Shown piece by piece: positions 53,803 to 63,000 of a stretch of 64,000 bases of DNA. The translations under genes were made by a program, and so were the position numbers. The DNA is from Stenopsyche tienmushanensis (Eukaryota > Arthropoda > Insecta > Trichoptera > Stenopsychidae). The DNA lies in assembly GCA_008973525.1 (NCBI GenBank), contig WACJ01000274.1:1302001-1366000 (forward strand). Reading direction: 5' to 3'. Within the stretch, counting starts at the first letter, position 1. Each line of letters starts with the position of its first letter. The notes below the pieces were generated by a model. The model saw only the letters and a list, made by a program, of their open reading frames with translations, was not told the DNA's origin and did not search any database.

Positions 53803-55785
53803 AAATTTGACCTCTGATTGAAAGTTATTAGCAAACAGTTTTTTATGCTATTATCGCAATTGTCATGCTACTTGGTCTATACTGATATATAAATAAAAAT
53901 ATAAGAATTTCATACTTAATATGTATGTAAATGTTATTGTAATCACATTTAAATTATTATTTCAGAAACAAAGCAATTGCAGATTATCTGAGCAGTAATG
54001 GTTATAATGACGCTCTCGAAGCATTTTTGAAGGAGGCTGATATGCCCGGAGAAGTTGATAGAAAATTCGGAGGACTCTTGGAAAAAAAATGGACATCAGT
54101 AATAAGATTGCAGAAAAAGGTATCTTTCATCAATTCGTCACTTGCTTTTTTATGCATAAAATGCTTTATGAACATATTGATGATTTTCATTTCAACATTT
54201 GATAAGGTTATGGAGTTGGAGACCAAACTTACTGAAGCTCAAAAAGAATTCATCGAAGGAGCTCCCACAAGAGCCAAAAGAACTCCCGCAGAATGGATTC
54301 CGCGGCCTCCCGAGAAATTCTCACTTACGGGGCATCGGGCACCGATTACTAAGGTAATTTAATTTTGCATCAATTTTTATATATTCGACTTCTTTATATG
54401 ATTGTGTATCTAAATTATATTTTAAAATTTACAGGTAATTTTCCACCCAGTGTTTAGCATGATGGTTTCATCGAGTGAAGATGCAACAATCAAAGTCTGG
54501 GATTTCGAAAGTGGCGAATACGAGCAAACGCTCAAAGGCCACACCGACTCAGTACAGGACATTGCTTTTGATCACCATGGAAAATTACTTGGTAAAAATT
54601 CATTTTTCGGTTTCGATTTGGTTATTTTATTGTACAGATGGTTCTTATTATATGTTTTTTTTTTTCTAATTGCCAGTATCATGCAGTGCTGATATGACCA
54701 TAAAGTTGTGGGATTTTCAACAATCTTTTGAATGCATTAAAACGATGCATGGTCACGACCACAATGTATCTTCTGTAGCGTTTGCTCCCAGTGGCGATGT
54801 TGTCTACTCGGGTAGTCGAGATAAAACTATAAAGGCATGGGACGTAGCTACAGGGTAACTATTATTTTGAATGCATTTTTTTCATTGAATATACACATTT
54901 GAAATTAAATTGATAATGAAGTATACATTTTAAAAAATATTTTATAGATACTGTGTGAAGACATACAGTGGTCATCGGGAATGGGTGCGCATGGTTCGGA
55001 TTTCCGTTGACGGCTCTCTCATAGCGTCTTGTTCCAATGACCAAACTGTTCGAGTATGGCATACAGACTCCAAAGATTGCAAGGTACTCAATATATATAT
55101 TTTTTATGCTTAAAATGAAGAATTTATTAAGATATTAATGATTTTATTTTTTCATAGGTGGAGTTACGAGATCATGATCATGTAGTAGAATGTGTAGCAT
55201 GGGCACCAGAAACTGCTGCAGGACCGATAAATGAAGCCGCCGGGCATGATAACCGAAAGGGTGCTCATCTTGGTCCGTTCTTAGCTAGTGGCTCTCGGGA
55301 TAAAACCATTAGGGTAAATATTTTTTTTATCGCGTATATATTATAATGATTAAAATTTTCAATTCAAATTATATAATTAGTAATAATTCATCTTTTTCTA
55401 TATATTATTATTTTATTACAAATTTTAGATATGGGATGTCGGCACTGGACTCTGTTTGATGACATTAGCTGGTCATGATAATTGGGTTAGAGGTGTAGCT
55501 TTCCATCCTGGAGGAAGATATTTGCTCAGTGCATCTGACGACAAAACAATACGTGTTTGGGATATAAAGAATAAGCGATGTTTGAAAACACTCTATGCTC
55601 ATCAACATTTTGCAACCAGTCTCGGTTAGTATACAGTAAATTATGATAGAAATCAAGATACAGTCTAATTTTTATAGTCTAACCTGCATGTAATATTTTT
55701 TTAAATTTCAGATTTTCATAAATCGCTACCATTTGTGATCTCTGGAAGTGTAGACCAGTCAGTCAAAGTGTGGGAATGTCGTTAA
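23216..55785 (+). CDS. Lis-1: Lis-1 (LIS1/PAFAH1B1), dynein-dynactin regulator, WD40 protein
   Basis: Nine coding exons join in frame: 23,216-23,253; 53,966-54,119; 54,207-54,353; 54,435-54,591; 54,677-54,854; 54,948-55,083; 55,158-55,313; 55,429-55,624; 55,712-55,785. They total 1,236 bases, 411 residues plus stop, the usual LIS1 length. Exon 1 encodes [12 protein letters not shown] plus two bases of a Leu codon, and exon 2 completes LNKAIADYL, the LisH dimerisation motif. A short coiled coil follows ([17 protein letters not shown]), then [20 protein letters not shown] and seven WD40 repeats with GH and WD-type ends, finishing [12 protein letters not shown]. The protein acts in the cytoplasm with dynein and NudE, in nuclear migration and spindle positioning. 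All introns are GT-AG. Intron 1 is about 30.7 kb; the others are 75 to 115 bases. No lesions were seen. Confidence 0.97.
24981..25176. mobile_element. Palindromic MITE, Harbinger-like, copy 2
   Basis: Same family as the copy at 19,840. It runs from GGCTCGATCCACACTATGAT to ATAGTGTGGATCGGGCT, with arms paired through GGTTCGATCTCGCTC. It is flanked by TTA on both sides (24,978-24,980 and 25,177-25,179), which matches the 3-base TWA duplication of PIF/Harbinger transposons. Confidence 0.75.
25358..26047. mobile_element. hAT-like non-autonomous element, copy 2, intact ends
   Basis: The 690-base element starts TAGGGGTCTCAAT and ends TTTTGGACCCCTA. It is flanked by exact 8-base duplications ATCTCAAT (25,350-25,357 and 26,048-26,055), the hAT signature. 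The interior 25,436-25,760 is the inverted counterpart of 16,440-16,770, and a third partial relative may lie near 48,320-48,400. No intact transposase is visible. Confidence 0.75.
26056..26570 (-). mobile_element. Mariner transposase fragment (irritans-like)
   Basis: On the minus strand, in broken frames: [14 protein letters not shown] (about 26,400) is the second helix-turn-helix. [11 protein letters not shown] with [18 protein letters not shown] (about 26,180-26,270) carries the first catalytic Asp region, followed by VLAYVF and [11 protein letters not shown]. Wording of this kind is typical of irritans-group mariners. The remaining DDE residues and terminal repeats were not found; the hAT-like element directly abuts its truncated end. 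Confidence 0.75.
28100..28410 (-). mobile_element. Mariner transposase fragment (second lineage)
   Basis: The minus strand reads, across frame changes, [20 protein letters not shown] (about 28,390-28,330), then a helix-turn-helix region, then [25 protein letters not shown] and VTGDE (about 28,120). These are in the order expected of the amino-terminal half of a mariner transposase. The catalytic half and both ends are missing. Confidence 0.7.
33018..33950 (-). CDS. Probable nested antisense gene, two exons, 138 residues, unknown
   Basis: Exon 1 is 33,950-33,653 (99 codons plus one base; [20 protein letters not shown]...) and ends at a donor TTAG/GTAAAA. Exon 2 is 33,136-33,018, preceded by TATTTTTCAG, and continues [20 protein letters not shown] to a TGA. 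The phases match exactly (1 into 1) and both halves read as ordinary coding sequence. The joined length is 417 bases with no internal stop. A CGTATAAATTTG box lies about 30 bases before the ATG. The gene sits inside Lis-1 intron 1 on the opposite strand. I recognise no domain, signal peptide or membrane segment. No clear poly(A) signal was seen close to the stop. Real but unidentified seems more likely than chance, yet this rests only on frame, splice sites and amino-acid texture. Confidence 0.45.
35048..35090. mobile_element. hAT terminal repeat remnant
   Basis: CAGTGGCTCTCAACCGCTGC closely resembles the CAGTGGTTCTCAACC-type termini of Charlie-like hAT transposons. Only this end was found. 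Confidence 0.4.
38640..38786. mobile_element. piggyBac-like terminus, family 2, copy 1
   Basis: The sequence ends ATATATCGGCACTAAGAGGG next to TTAA (38,787-38,790). Inward it carries ACGACGATAAATCGACGTTG and TGCAAGTGATGACAACGACG. The same terminus, inverted, lies at 45,700-45,785, and a short trace lies at 55,963-55,979. The other end of this copy was not found; the start given is approximate. Confidence 0.5.
38975..40875. mobile_element. hAT transposon with 8-base duplication and transposase remnant, split by a mariner
   Basis: The ends are CAGGCATGGCCAACCC and GGGTTGGCCATGCCTG, an exact inverted repeat. They are flanked by identical CTTTAAAT (38,967-38,974 and 40,876-40,883). Subterminal GCGGGCCGC-type sequence follows on both sides, as in Charlie/ZBED-type hAT elements. 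On the minus strand, 40,752-40,531 encodes [11 protein letters not shown]...[10 protein letters not shown]...[15 protein letters not shown], which matches the carboxyl region of such transposases and their domesticated relatives. A mariner copy is inserted at about 39,243-40,215. Confidence 0.85.
39243..40215 (-). mobile_element. Mariner inserted in the hAT element, degraded transposase
   Basis: The minus strand carries [20 protein letters not shown] (about 40,120; amino-terminal helix-turn-helix), then a degraded middle. Next comes a 127-codon open frame at 39,653-39,270 with [27 protein letters not shown] (second Asp) and [24 protein letters not shown] (third Asp). The order and spacing fit a DD34D mariner. 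TTGGGTAGTTTTTCGATGCC near 39,243 is the probable terminal repeat; the opposite end near 40,215 is diverged, so boundaries are approximate. Confidence 0.8.
42195..42515 (+). repeat. hAT-like dispersed repeat (CAGGGCCGTAAC family), copy A
   Basis: Shares CTTAAACATTGRGCCR-CAGCCGGCAT, CGGACAACTTCGTTT, TAATGAGRGTTTGTAATCGT and GCGGACCGATTGRACATACA with the copy at 53,034. Both termini are missing in this copy. Confidence 0.6.
44780..44883. repeat. Partial relative of the 9.77 kb piggyBac-like element
   Basis: ACCCCGTATCTATTATATTT, then GAGTCGAGTTGTAGTATATA and GGTGAAGGAAAGGTTAA, resemble arm sequences of the element at 9,772-11,237. They end at the same TTAA (44,880-44,883) that borders the next element. 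Confidence 0.45.
44884..45495. mobile_element. piggyBac-like MITE with TTAA duplication
   Basis: The ends CCCTTTGCACTCGAGA and TCTCGAGTGCAAAGGG are exact inverted repeats of 16 bases. They are bordered by TTAA on both sides (44,880-44,883 and 45,496-45,499). Near the right end a block of about 45 bases containing GAG(A/G)GTCACCTCTCG is repeated in tandem, as subterminal repeats often are. No transposase is seen. Confidence 0.8.
45695..45785. mobile_element. piggyBac-like terminus, family 2, copy 2
   Basis: AACCCTCTTAGTGTCGAACG followed by GATATATCGTTGTTGTCAAT is the inverted, diverged counterpart of 38,700-38,786. The outer TTAA reads ATAA, so this copy is mutated. Confidence 0.5.
50799..51269 (-). 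mobile_element. hAT-like non-autonomous element (CAGGGCCGTAAC family), copy B, intact ends
   Basis: Starts CAGGATCGTAACGAGG and ends GCGCCCGTAACTG, flanked by exact 8-base duplications ATTAGACT (50,791-50,798 and 51,270-51,277). The interior is the inverted counterpart of parts of the copies at 42.2 and 53.0 kb (GGCCGAACCAGCCGGCATAA read on the minus strand). Promoter-like and short open frames inside it are not conserved between copies. Confidence 0.7.
53034..53510 (+). mobile_element. hAT-like non-autonomous element, copy C
   Basis: Begins CAGGGCCGTAACAAGCGG and continues GGGCGCAACTGTGCTTGGGG, matching the end of copy B, then shares about 280 bases with copy A. The right terminus and its duplication were not found. 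A 102-codon open frame at 53,355-53,663 runs out of the repeat and is not supported as a gene. Confidence 0.6.
53768..53797. repeat. (TA)n microsatellite
   Basis: Uninterrupted TA run about 170 bases upstream of Lis-1 exon 2. Confidence 0.9.
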
Positions 55786-57760
55786 ATTATGAAAATAAAT
55801 TTTTGGTTTAGCTAAAAACCCTCGTTCGATTGTGTAGTGTCTCATTTTAAACAATAATCATCCCTGTTGCACTTCTTTACCTGAATCATTGATATTGTTT
55901 ATATTATTTTCTAATATTATTTATATAAATGATGATTTATTTATATTTTCATAAATAAGAGGTCGATATTAAGAGGGTTAAATGATTTTACTTGAAATCG
56001 AACACAAAATAGCAAAGAACGCAAGTTGCAAATATTGTAATGCTTTACAGAATATTTTACAATGAATTAATTAAAGCATACTTGTGTGAAAATTCTTTAG
56101 TTTTTAATGTAAAACTTTCAAGTTGAGATTTAGGTACAACGTAAAGTGCCAATCGATAAAAAGTACTTTCATCGGTCCCTAATTATTTTAATTTGATTGT
56201 TTCTTTTATTTGGGTTTATACGAAATCGTTAAAATATCCCCTTATATATAGTCTATCTGTGAAAGTACGCCAAACTCCAAATCTCAAAATTTGGACTGTA
56301 TACATTTTTATTGTACATCAGATTACGAAATAAAGTATTTTTGGGTATAAATTTGTTATTCTTTTTTACGTCTTACGTACTATTTGATTAGTTCATTGTG
56401 GCGGTTAGTTGCCGTACTAATGCCAATTTATGAATATATATCAATAATCGTCGGGGAAATTAAACGGGTTTATTTAAATTAAATAACTAAAACTCTATCA
56501 TGCTTATTTTAATTTTAAAAACTCACTACATACAACATTTTAATTACTTCAAATTGTAAGCCCTTACTTTACTTTCGTCTAAACAGTATATGTACTTTTT
56601 AAAATGGATATTTTAATGCTCATATTTTTAATAAACGTAGGTAAAGTTTAAAAAAAAGTATTTATAAACATTTGTGGTAAGGTGTTGCTGGCTCAATAGG
56701 TTATTTATTTCTCATTAAATCTTTTAAGCCCAGAAATACCTCCTTTTTATACACTATAACAATTGGTTGAAAATTGTGTTTAATGTTAAGGTAACAAAAA
56801 AGTATCAACTAAACAATACATTGCTTCATTGTGCTGTCTTGATTATTTGATTTGTTTAATGCCATAGTTTAAAAAAAAATTATAAGTAAGAGACTTTTGT
56901 TTAAGTTTTTTTTATCCGATACTGATCTTTGTAATACCGAGCTGCATAAAAATATGCTCGGTTTCCTATGGTTTTAATTATACATTTTATGAAACATTGA
57001 AATATGTTTATAGATAATTTATTTAAATTTGAAATCTATGCAATGAATTCTATGTATTTTGCAGTCGCATCATGCATACACTTCTTTGATATTTTTTTGT
57101 TAATTATCTGTGTTATACTTTTAAAACGAGTACAGATTAGTGTATAGTTGAAAAATAAAATATTAATAAATCAATTATAATCGTAAGTATAAGTTAAATT
57201 TCATTCTCAATTCTTGATTGGTATTCATAATGTAATTTTTCTTTTAGTCTGTTAAAATGAATGCATGTATCCTATAGAATACTATTTTTACTTTCTATTC
57301 TCTTAGATCAATTTCTTTTGCAATACACCTGTTTATAATAACAAAAAAATAACTGCAGCTTTTCAATTTACATATATATTCATATGTTCATATAGACGCT
57401 GAACGAAAGTATGTATTAACAAATCACATATTATTACTAGTAGTGCAAATATTGCAGCTGTATCACCAGCTTCTTCTTGACAAATCCAATTGCAAGATAA
57501 TATGTATGTAAAAAATATAGATATTAATTACAGCACTGTGTATGCTTTGCCCGAGTGTATTATTAATGAAAAGATATACGTTTTTCGAATGAAAGTATCT
57601 ATGATCTACGCAGGATATAAGGGCTTCTGCAAGCTTATCAAAATTATTTATGTATGCTACTTATTCATAATCTAATTATCTTCGATTACATTGTGACTGT
57701 ATGGTATATATATATATATTATTTCTGTAAATAAACACTTATCCAAAAATAAAAATGTTT
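55786..57760 (+). other. Lis-1: Lis-1 3' UTR and downstream region with several poly(A) signals
   Basis: No open frame of note. AATAAA hexamers occur at 56,329-56,334, 57,154-57,159 and 57,730-57,735, so the Lis-1 3' UTR could be about 0.56 kb or up to about 2 kb. GTCGATATTAAGAGGGTTAA at 55,961-55,980 matches the terminus of the piggyBac-like family at 38.79 and 45.70 kb, which indicates a small transposon trace inside the UTR. Confidence 0.55.
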
Positions 57761-57884
57761 ATTATTGCTTTTGGCTGTATAATAGATTGTTCTGTTGGGA
57801 ATGTCGTTACTTACTTTTTGATCATCATTTGTATCTCAGCCATCCCTTTGATAACACGTATTGTATATTTTGTCTCTCTCTAAC

Positions 57885-58580
57885 GGTTTGTCAATGCCAG
57901 AGATTGTTTAAAGAATTTAAAAGTGAAGTGACTATACGAAAATTAACAGACAAGCTCGGACACTTCCGAAAAAGTATCCAAATACACATGAAAAAAATAG
58001 GAATGAACATAAAACAGGGTGTGTGGATACCTCACAACATTACTGATGAGATCAAGGCGGTGTGCGCGAGTACATGATTTAATCGATAAAGAGAAGAAAC
58101 AACCATTTATACACTATTTTGTAACTGGAGATGAAATATGGGTGTCGTACTCAAATCAAAAACGCAAAAGAAAATGGTTTTCAAAGGGGCAGGTAAAGAA
58201 ACCAACCCCTCAAACAGATCTAACAGTAAAAATAGCTCTTTTAAATGTATAGTGGGACTCCAAAGCGATAATGAGGGAGATGTGTTGTTCAAAATTAGAC
58301 AATTTAAGTGTCGTTAAGTACAAAAAGGCCAAGTGTAGTCAACCGCCGCCAAATTCTTTAGCAACATGATGATGCGCGACCCCGTAAATCAAATTAAAGG
58401 AACTCGACAAACAATTCCACATCCACCTTAATCCCCTGATCTTGCTCCTTCCGACTATCATTTATTTAGATCGATGCAACATTATTTATCTGGAAAAAAA
58501 ATCATAAACTTAGAAGAGGTGAAAAAATGAATTGAAACATATTTTATATCAAAACCTGTTGAATTTCATTCTTCCGGAAC
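57885..58580 (+). mobile_element. Mariner element remnant, all three catalytic regions visible
   Basis: The plus strand reads, over several frames: TIRKLTDKLGHFRKSIQIHM (helix-turn-helix), KQGVWIPHNITDE, HYFVTGDEIWVSYSNQKRKR (first Asp), LQHDDARPRKS near 58,365 (second Asp) and SPDLAPSDYHLFRSMQHYL near 58,440 (third Asp). The D-to-D spacing fits a DD34D mariner. Stops and frame changes make it inactive. Terminal repeats were not resolved. Confidence 0.85.
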
Positions 58581-58599
58581 AATTTTTTTTTCAATAGAT

Positions 58600-59141
58600 G
58601 AGAAAAGGTTTCATCTACCGAAGGAGAATATATTGTATCGATGAAATAATTTAATACATTTTTTATTTGAATTTCACTCTTCCATAACACTTGTTCCAGT
58701 AATGGAATGTTCTGTTAAAACATTTAAACATTTCCTATAAGAATCATATTAGAAGATGATATCAAGACAATTTTAAAATTGAAAAATACCTTCCGAGGCA
58801 AAAAAATCTGGGTTTCCTTAGTTTTTCTTGTAGTTCGCTAATTATTTAAAGTGTTACATACAGATTTCAGGTAAAATTTTCACAAAAACGGATGGTCGAC
58901 GGTTCATTATTATTCTGAACATATTATATTAACAATTTGTTCATATAACATGCATGCATGCACTCAATTATTATTCTGTTAAATTAAGTAATTTTAAAAC
59001 TCAAAATATTGTAATTAATTAAACTTATAAACCAATTTTCAACGGCATGTCTCTGCATAATTTAAGAATTAATTCAGTATTATTTTAATTCAATGTTATT
59101 AACAAGTAGTCTATCCTGATCGGCCGATATTTTATAAAATA
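58600..59141. other. AT-rich intergenic stretch
   Basis: Nothing recognised apart from a CATGCATGCATG run near 58,951. Confidence 0.5.
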
Positions 59142-59326
59142 CTAGCTGGTACCCAACTCGTTGCTGTCACAGATGTAATAATTTTAAAAATATCGTTTGA
59201 AATTTGAAAGAGTTATTGTAATCATAACGATGAATTTTAATAAAATATAAGGGACTACTATAAATGATATTTATTTTCACTGGTTTTATTATAAATATGA
59301 ACAAACATTGATTTTTATATATAAGA
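59142..59326 (-). mobile_element. Short non-autonomous Helitron
   Basis: On the minus strand the 185-base element starts TCTTATATATAAAAATCAAT and ends CGAGTTGGGTACCAGCTAG. It is inserted between A and T, as Helitrons are, and carries the 5' TC and 3' CTAG ends. A further, truncated Helitron 5' end of the 6.2 kb type (CTAATATATAAAAATTAATC) follows at about 59,465-59,390 on the same strand. Confidence 0.55.
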
Positions 59327-59465
59327 TCTATTGTAAGTTAATTGTACTATACCTATATTATTTGAGAAAGTTCAAACAATAAGTTGACAAAGTTTAATCG
59401 CAATCAAATGAATGATATGGCAGCGCATTACATACGAACAAACAGAGATTAATTTTTATATATTA

Positions 59466-59960
59466 GTTATAAAAAACATTTCATTTGATTGATTTATCCA
59501 TCTCAAAAGTCTTATTTATGCAAAATATAAATTATAGGAAACTATCATATCAATATTATGGTTTCATTAATTCAGAAGCTTTTAGTAATAAATGGAAAAT
59601 ATTACAAGCAATTAACATATATGCTTATATTGATCCATATTTATATTAATTCTTGTGGATTTATCGAATAAATACAAATTTATTTGAAAAAAATATTTTT
59701 AAAACAAGACTAAAATTATAATATATTTTTTTATAAATTCAATAATAAATTAGATAAATATGGATTTTCATTTTAAAAATAAATGTGTTTAAAAATAGCA
59801 TAACGAAGTACATAAGACATTTTAAATGTAAAAAAATATATAAATTTTTATTGATTTTTTATTTTATAGTGATAAATAAATAAAATTGAAATTTGACGAT
59901 TGTTGATTGTATACTAATATTGAATTATTAGATTAGCACAGTGATGTAAATAATTTTAAT
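59466..59960. other. Very AT-rich intergenic stretch
   Basis: Runs of A and T with no recognised feature up to the CpG-richer Rpn1 promoter. Confidence 0.5.
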
Positions 59961-59979
59961 AAAATATTTGTTTGTATAA

Positions 59980-60089
59980 AGCTTTGCGAACGCGGCGTAA
60001 AGCGTGTTCGCGAAGTTCATGCGTGCGTCAGTTGGCGCTGGCTGTGGACGGTAGTGACTTGTTATAATCTCCGTCGCTGCAGCTCCACT
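59980..60089 (+). promoter_or_regulatory. Rpn1: Rpn1 promoter and 5' UTR
   Basis: A CpG-rich island (GCGAACGCGGCGTAAAGCGT...) stands out from very AT-rich surroundings directly before the ATG. GCGTCAGTTGG at about 60,025 contains TCAGT, the arthropod initiator consensus, so transcription may start about 60 bases before the ATG. No TATA box is visible at the right distance. Confidence 0.5.
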
Positions 60090-63000
60090 ATGAAAGATAA
60101 TTCTAAAAAACCGGAAGATTCCAAAAAGACCGATGGAGCACCCGCTGCATCCGAAGATCTGGTACGATCATCGCCCATCGCTCAATTTACATCTTATTCA
60201 TCATTGTCTTTAACCTAAATTATTCTATGGATTTGTTTTTCAGTCCGAAGAGGACAAGCGGCTCCAAGAGGATCTGATGATGCTCGTTGATAAACTCAAG
60301 GTAAGATCGAAATAATTTCATTTTTAGATAACCGCTTTCGATTTAGGTTACCGGTCGTCGCAGTGAATTTATGCATACTCATCCAACATTGACATCTTCA
60401 GATGACAGTGTTGTTTAGTTTGGAGACGCTCCTCGTTCGTATTATATCAGTCTTATAAGGTATGAATTTGGTGATTTTCAATATTTTGGACTCCATTGAA
60501 AAAAAAAAACGCTTGAGCAACTTTTGATTCATGTTGGTTCATACCTATTATTTGCCACTTTACCTTAAAAACCATAAAAGCATCAAGGTTAAAACCTTTA
60601 AACGTCAAAAATAGTCATTAGTGTTAAAAATGTGATTCTCCATTGTGTTTGAAAATGCTGTATAGTGTTGGTTTTGTTCATTTTTAAAGATTAATTTATT
60701 TATTGTATTGATTTGTTAATAATAGATTAAAGATCTACACTAGCTTGAGTTAGATCCGTAGACCAAATTATAAAGATTAAATTTCAGACAGGCTTACATT
60801 ATATTAAAAATTTAGCTGCAAATTATTATAAATAGATGGATTCAATATAGGTAATATATTCGGAAATAAACATAAATAAAAATAAAGTGGATTCTTTTGA
60901 TTGTCTATATTTTGTTTTATCTCTGATTTTCCATTTGAATTTGATGCTAGCACAAGGTATTTCAATAGGGACGCTCGAAATTTATTAGATTATAGCAGGC
61001 GCGTTAAATAAAATCTGTCAAATTTGCTATGAATTGTTCTATAGTGTATAGAAAATCATGGAAGGTTCACATGTGCGTTGAACAATCATCAAATTTTATA
61101 TTTAAAATTAGGGCTCCATTAGAGAAACGTTCCACACATTACGTAATTTTTATCTTAGCCACAACTGTCCTGCCGAGTTGACCATTTAATGTTTGATGGT
61201 CAAATTCGAGTCGATCGGTTCGATAAATAATCATCCAACACCCATACATTACCAAAACGCAAGGTTTGCTGAAAACGTCACTGCTGTGCGTGTATGGGAA
61301 AACCCAAGGTAGTTAAATTTCCGTCTGGACTTTGTTGCTATTTATTTGCTGATTAGGCTCTGGAGCAGCTGGAAGTTGATCCAAATTTCGCGTTAAAAAA
61401 TCATTTTTAGCGACAAGGCCTATTTTTGGATGAATGGATGTGTGAACAAGCAAAAATTGTTGTATTTAGGACGATGCCAATCTACACGAGATATTCCAGC
61501 ACTAAATACATCCCGAGAAAGTCACTGTTTGGTGTTAAAATGCCTGGTTATACTGTTGACAAATTGGCTCCTCGCATTCCTTACATATAAATCAGAATTT
61601 TCTTTGAAGCTTGTCATTGACCCAGCCAATTCTGCTTGACGATTTCTAATCTGTTCATTCTCTTCATCTTTTTTCTTCATTTGGTGTCACCAGCTGATCA
61701 TATGCTTATAATATAAACTATGAATGATGCCAATTCTGTAGTATTCAGCATATTGAAGAAAAAAGCTGTCATTTTTTTTATGTCTGGTACACAAAGTAAC
61801 AGTTTTCAAGCAAGTAGAGCGAGCTGTGTGCCAACAAACCAACAACTCTAGCTTTGTATCTGACAAAATTGGGCTACATCAATCGTTCAGATGTGTGGCT
61901 TCCTTATGAACTGACAGACTCAAATAAACTTCAGCGTATTTCAACATGCGATCTTCTTCCCCAACGACATAATAGCTAACCTTTTTTGAAGAGACTTGTC
62001 ACTGGAGATGAAAATTGGATACTCTTATCAGAATATCCAACGTAAACGGTCTTGGACCAAGGATACAGAGGCTTTAACTGTAGCTAAACCTGGCCTACAC
62101 CCAAAAAAGTTTTGCTATGCATTTGGTGGGACTGCAAAGGGGTAGTTTATTATGAGCGTATAGTATAAACTTAGACTCGCGAGATGCACACAAATAGTAT
62201 TCCTTCTAGAACATTTGCTTCTTTTCACAGCTTAAAAAAATATTTTTAAAATAATCTGTAAAGAATTGTCCACACATTATGGACACTAGACTTGTAAGCA
62301 CACCCAATACATCTGTAGTTTAGAGAGACTCTGACCCTCGAATAGCTTGGAGCTCGATGCTTGTAACCAAGTGGTAAACGTAGGGGAAGTGTTAAGATTT
62401 GTCATAAATTTTACGACAGCGCACCTGCTGAAATATCTTTATTTTAATTAATTATATATATAAAACGTTATGTTTTTTGAACCTATTTTGTAAAAAGCTG
62501 CAAATTTCAAATCAAAAGTAACCTGATATTGATTGTATTAAATTGAAAAAGATTATGATGCTTGTATAATTTTATTTAGGGTGCAGATGAAGGACTTTAC
62601 CTTCTTGCATTACAAACGCTGAGTAGTCTCATCAGGACGTCTACCACGTCTATGACATCTGTTCCAAAACCATTGAAATTCTTAAGAGAACACTACCCCG
62701 ACATTAAAGATGCTTATGAAAAAATGACAAATGCCGAAACAAAAAAGTTTTGTGCTGATGTTGTCTCTGTTCTGGCAATGGGCGTTACGGGAAGTCCGGT
62801 AAGCATAATGCATTGTTTTATCTCTATGTCTTTATATTCCATATTTTATACCCATGTTGCATATTTATTTTAGGAAACAGCTGAAAAACGAGAATGCCTC
62901 AAATACTGTCTTTTGGGTACAATGAAAGATGTAGGTGAATGGGGACACGAATACGTCAGGTAAATAATTGTCAATTTACAATATGTAAACAAAATGCATT

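Larger units (their letters stand above)
23254..53965 (+). other. Lis-1: Lis-1 intron 1 (30.7 kb), transposon-rich
   Basis: The intron is bounded by a near-perfect donor, CT/GTAAGTT, and acceptor TTATTTCAG/AAAC, and joins phase 2 to phase 2 within a Leu codon. It contains the transposons and the antisense gene listed separately. Sub-stretches where I see nothing supported: 23.3-24.97, 26.7-28.1, 28.4-33.0, 33.96-35.04, 35.1-38.6, 40.9-42.2, 42.5-44.77, 45.8-50.79, 51.28-53.03 and 53.5-53.97 kb. Local CpG-rich islands with overlapping open frames occur at about 36.1-38.3 and 49.7-50.3 kb. Confidence 0.93.
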
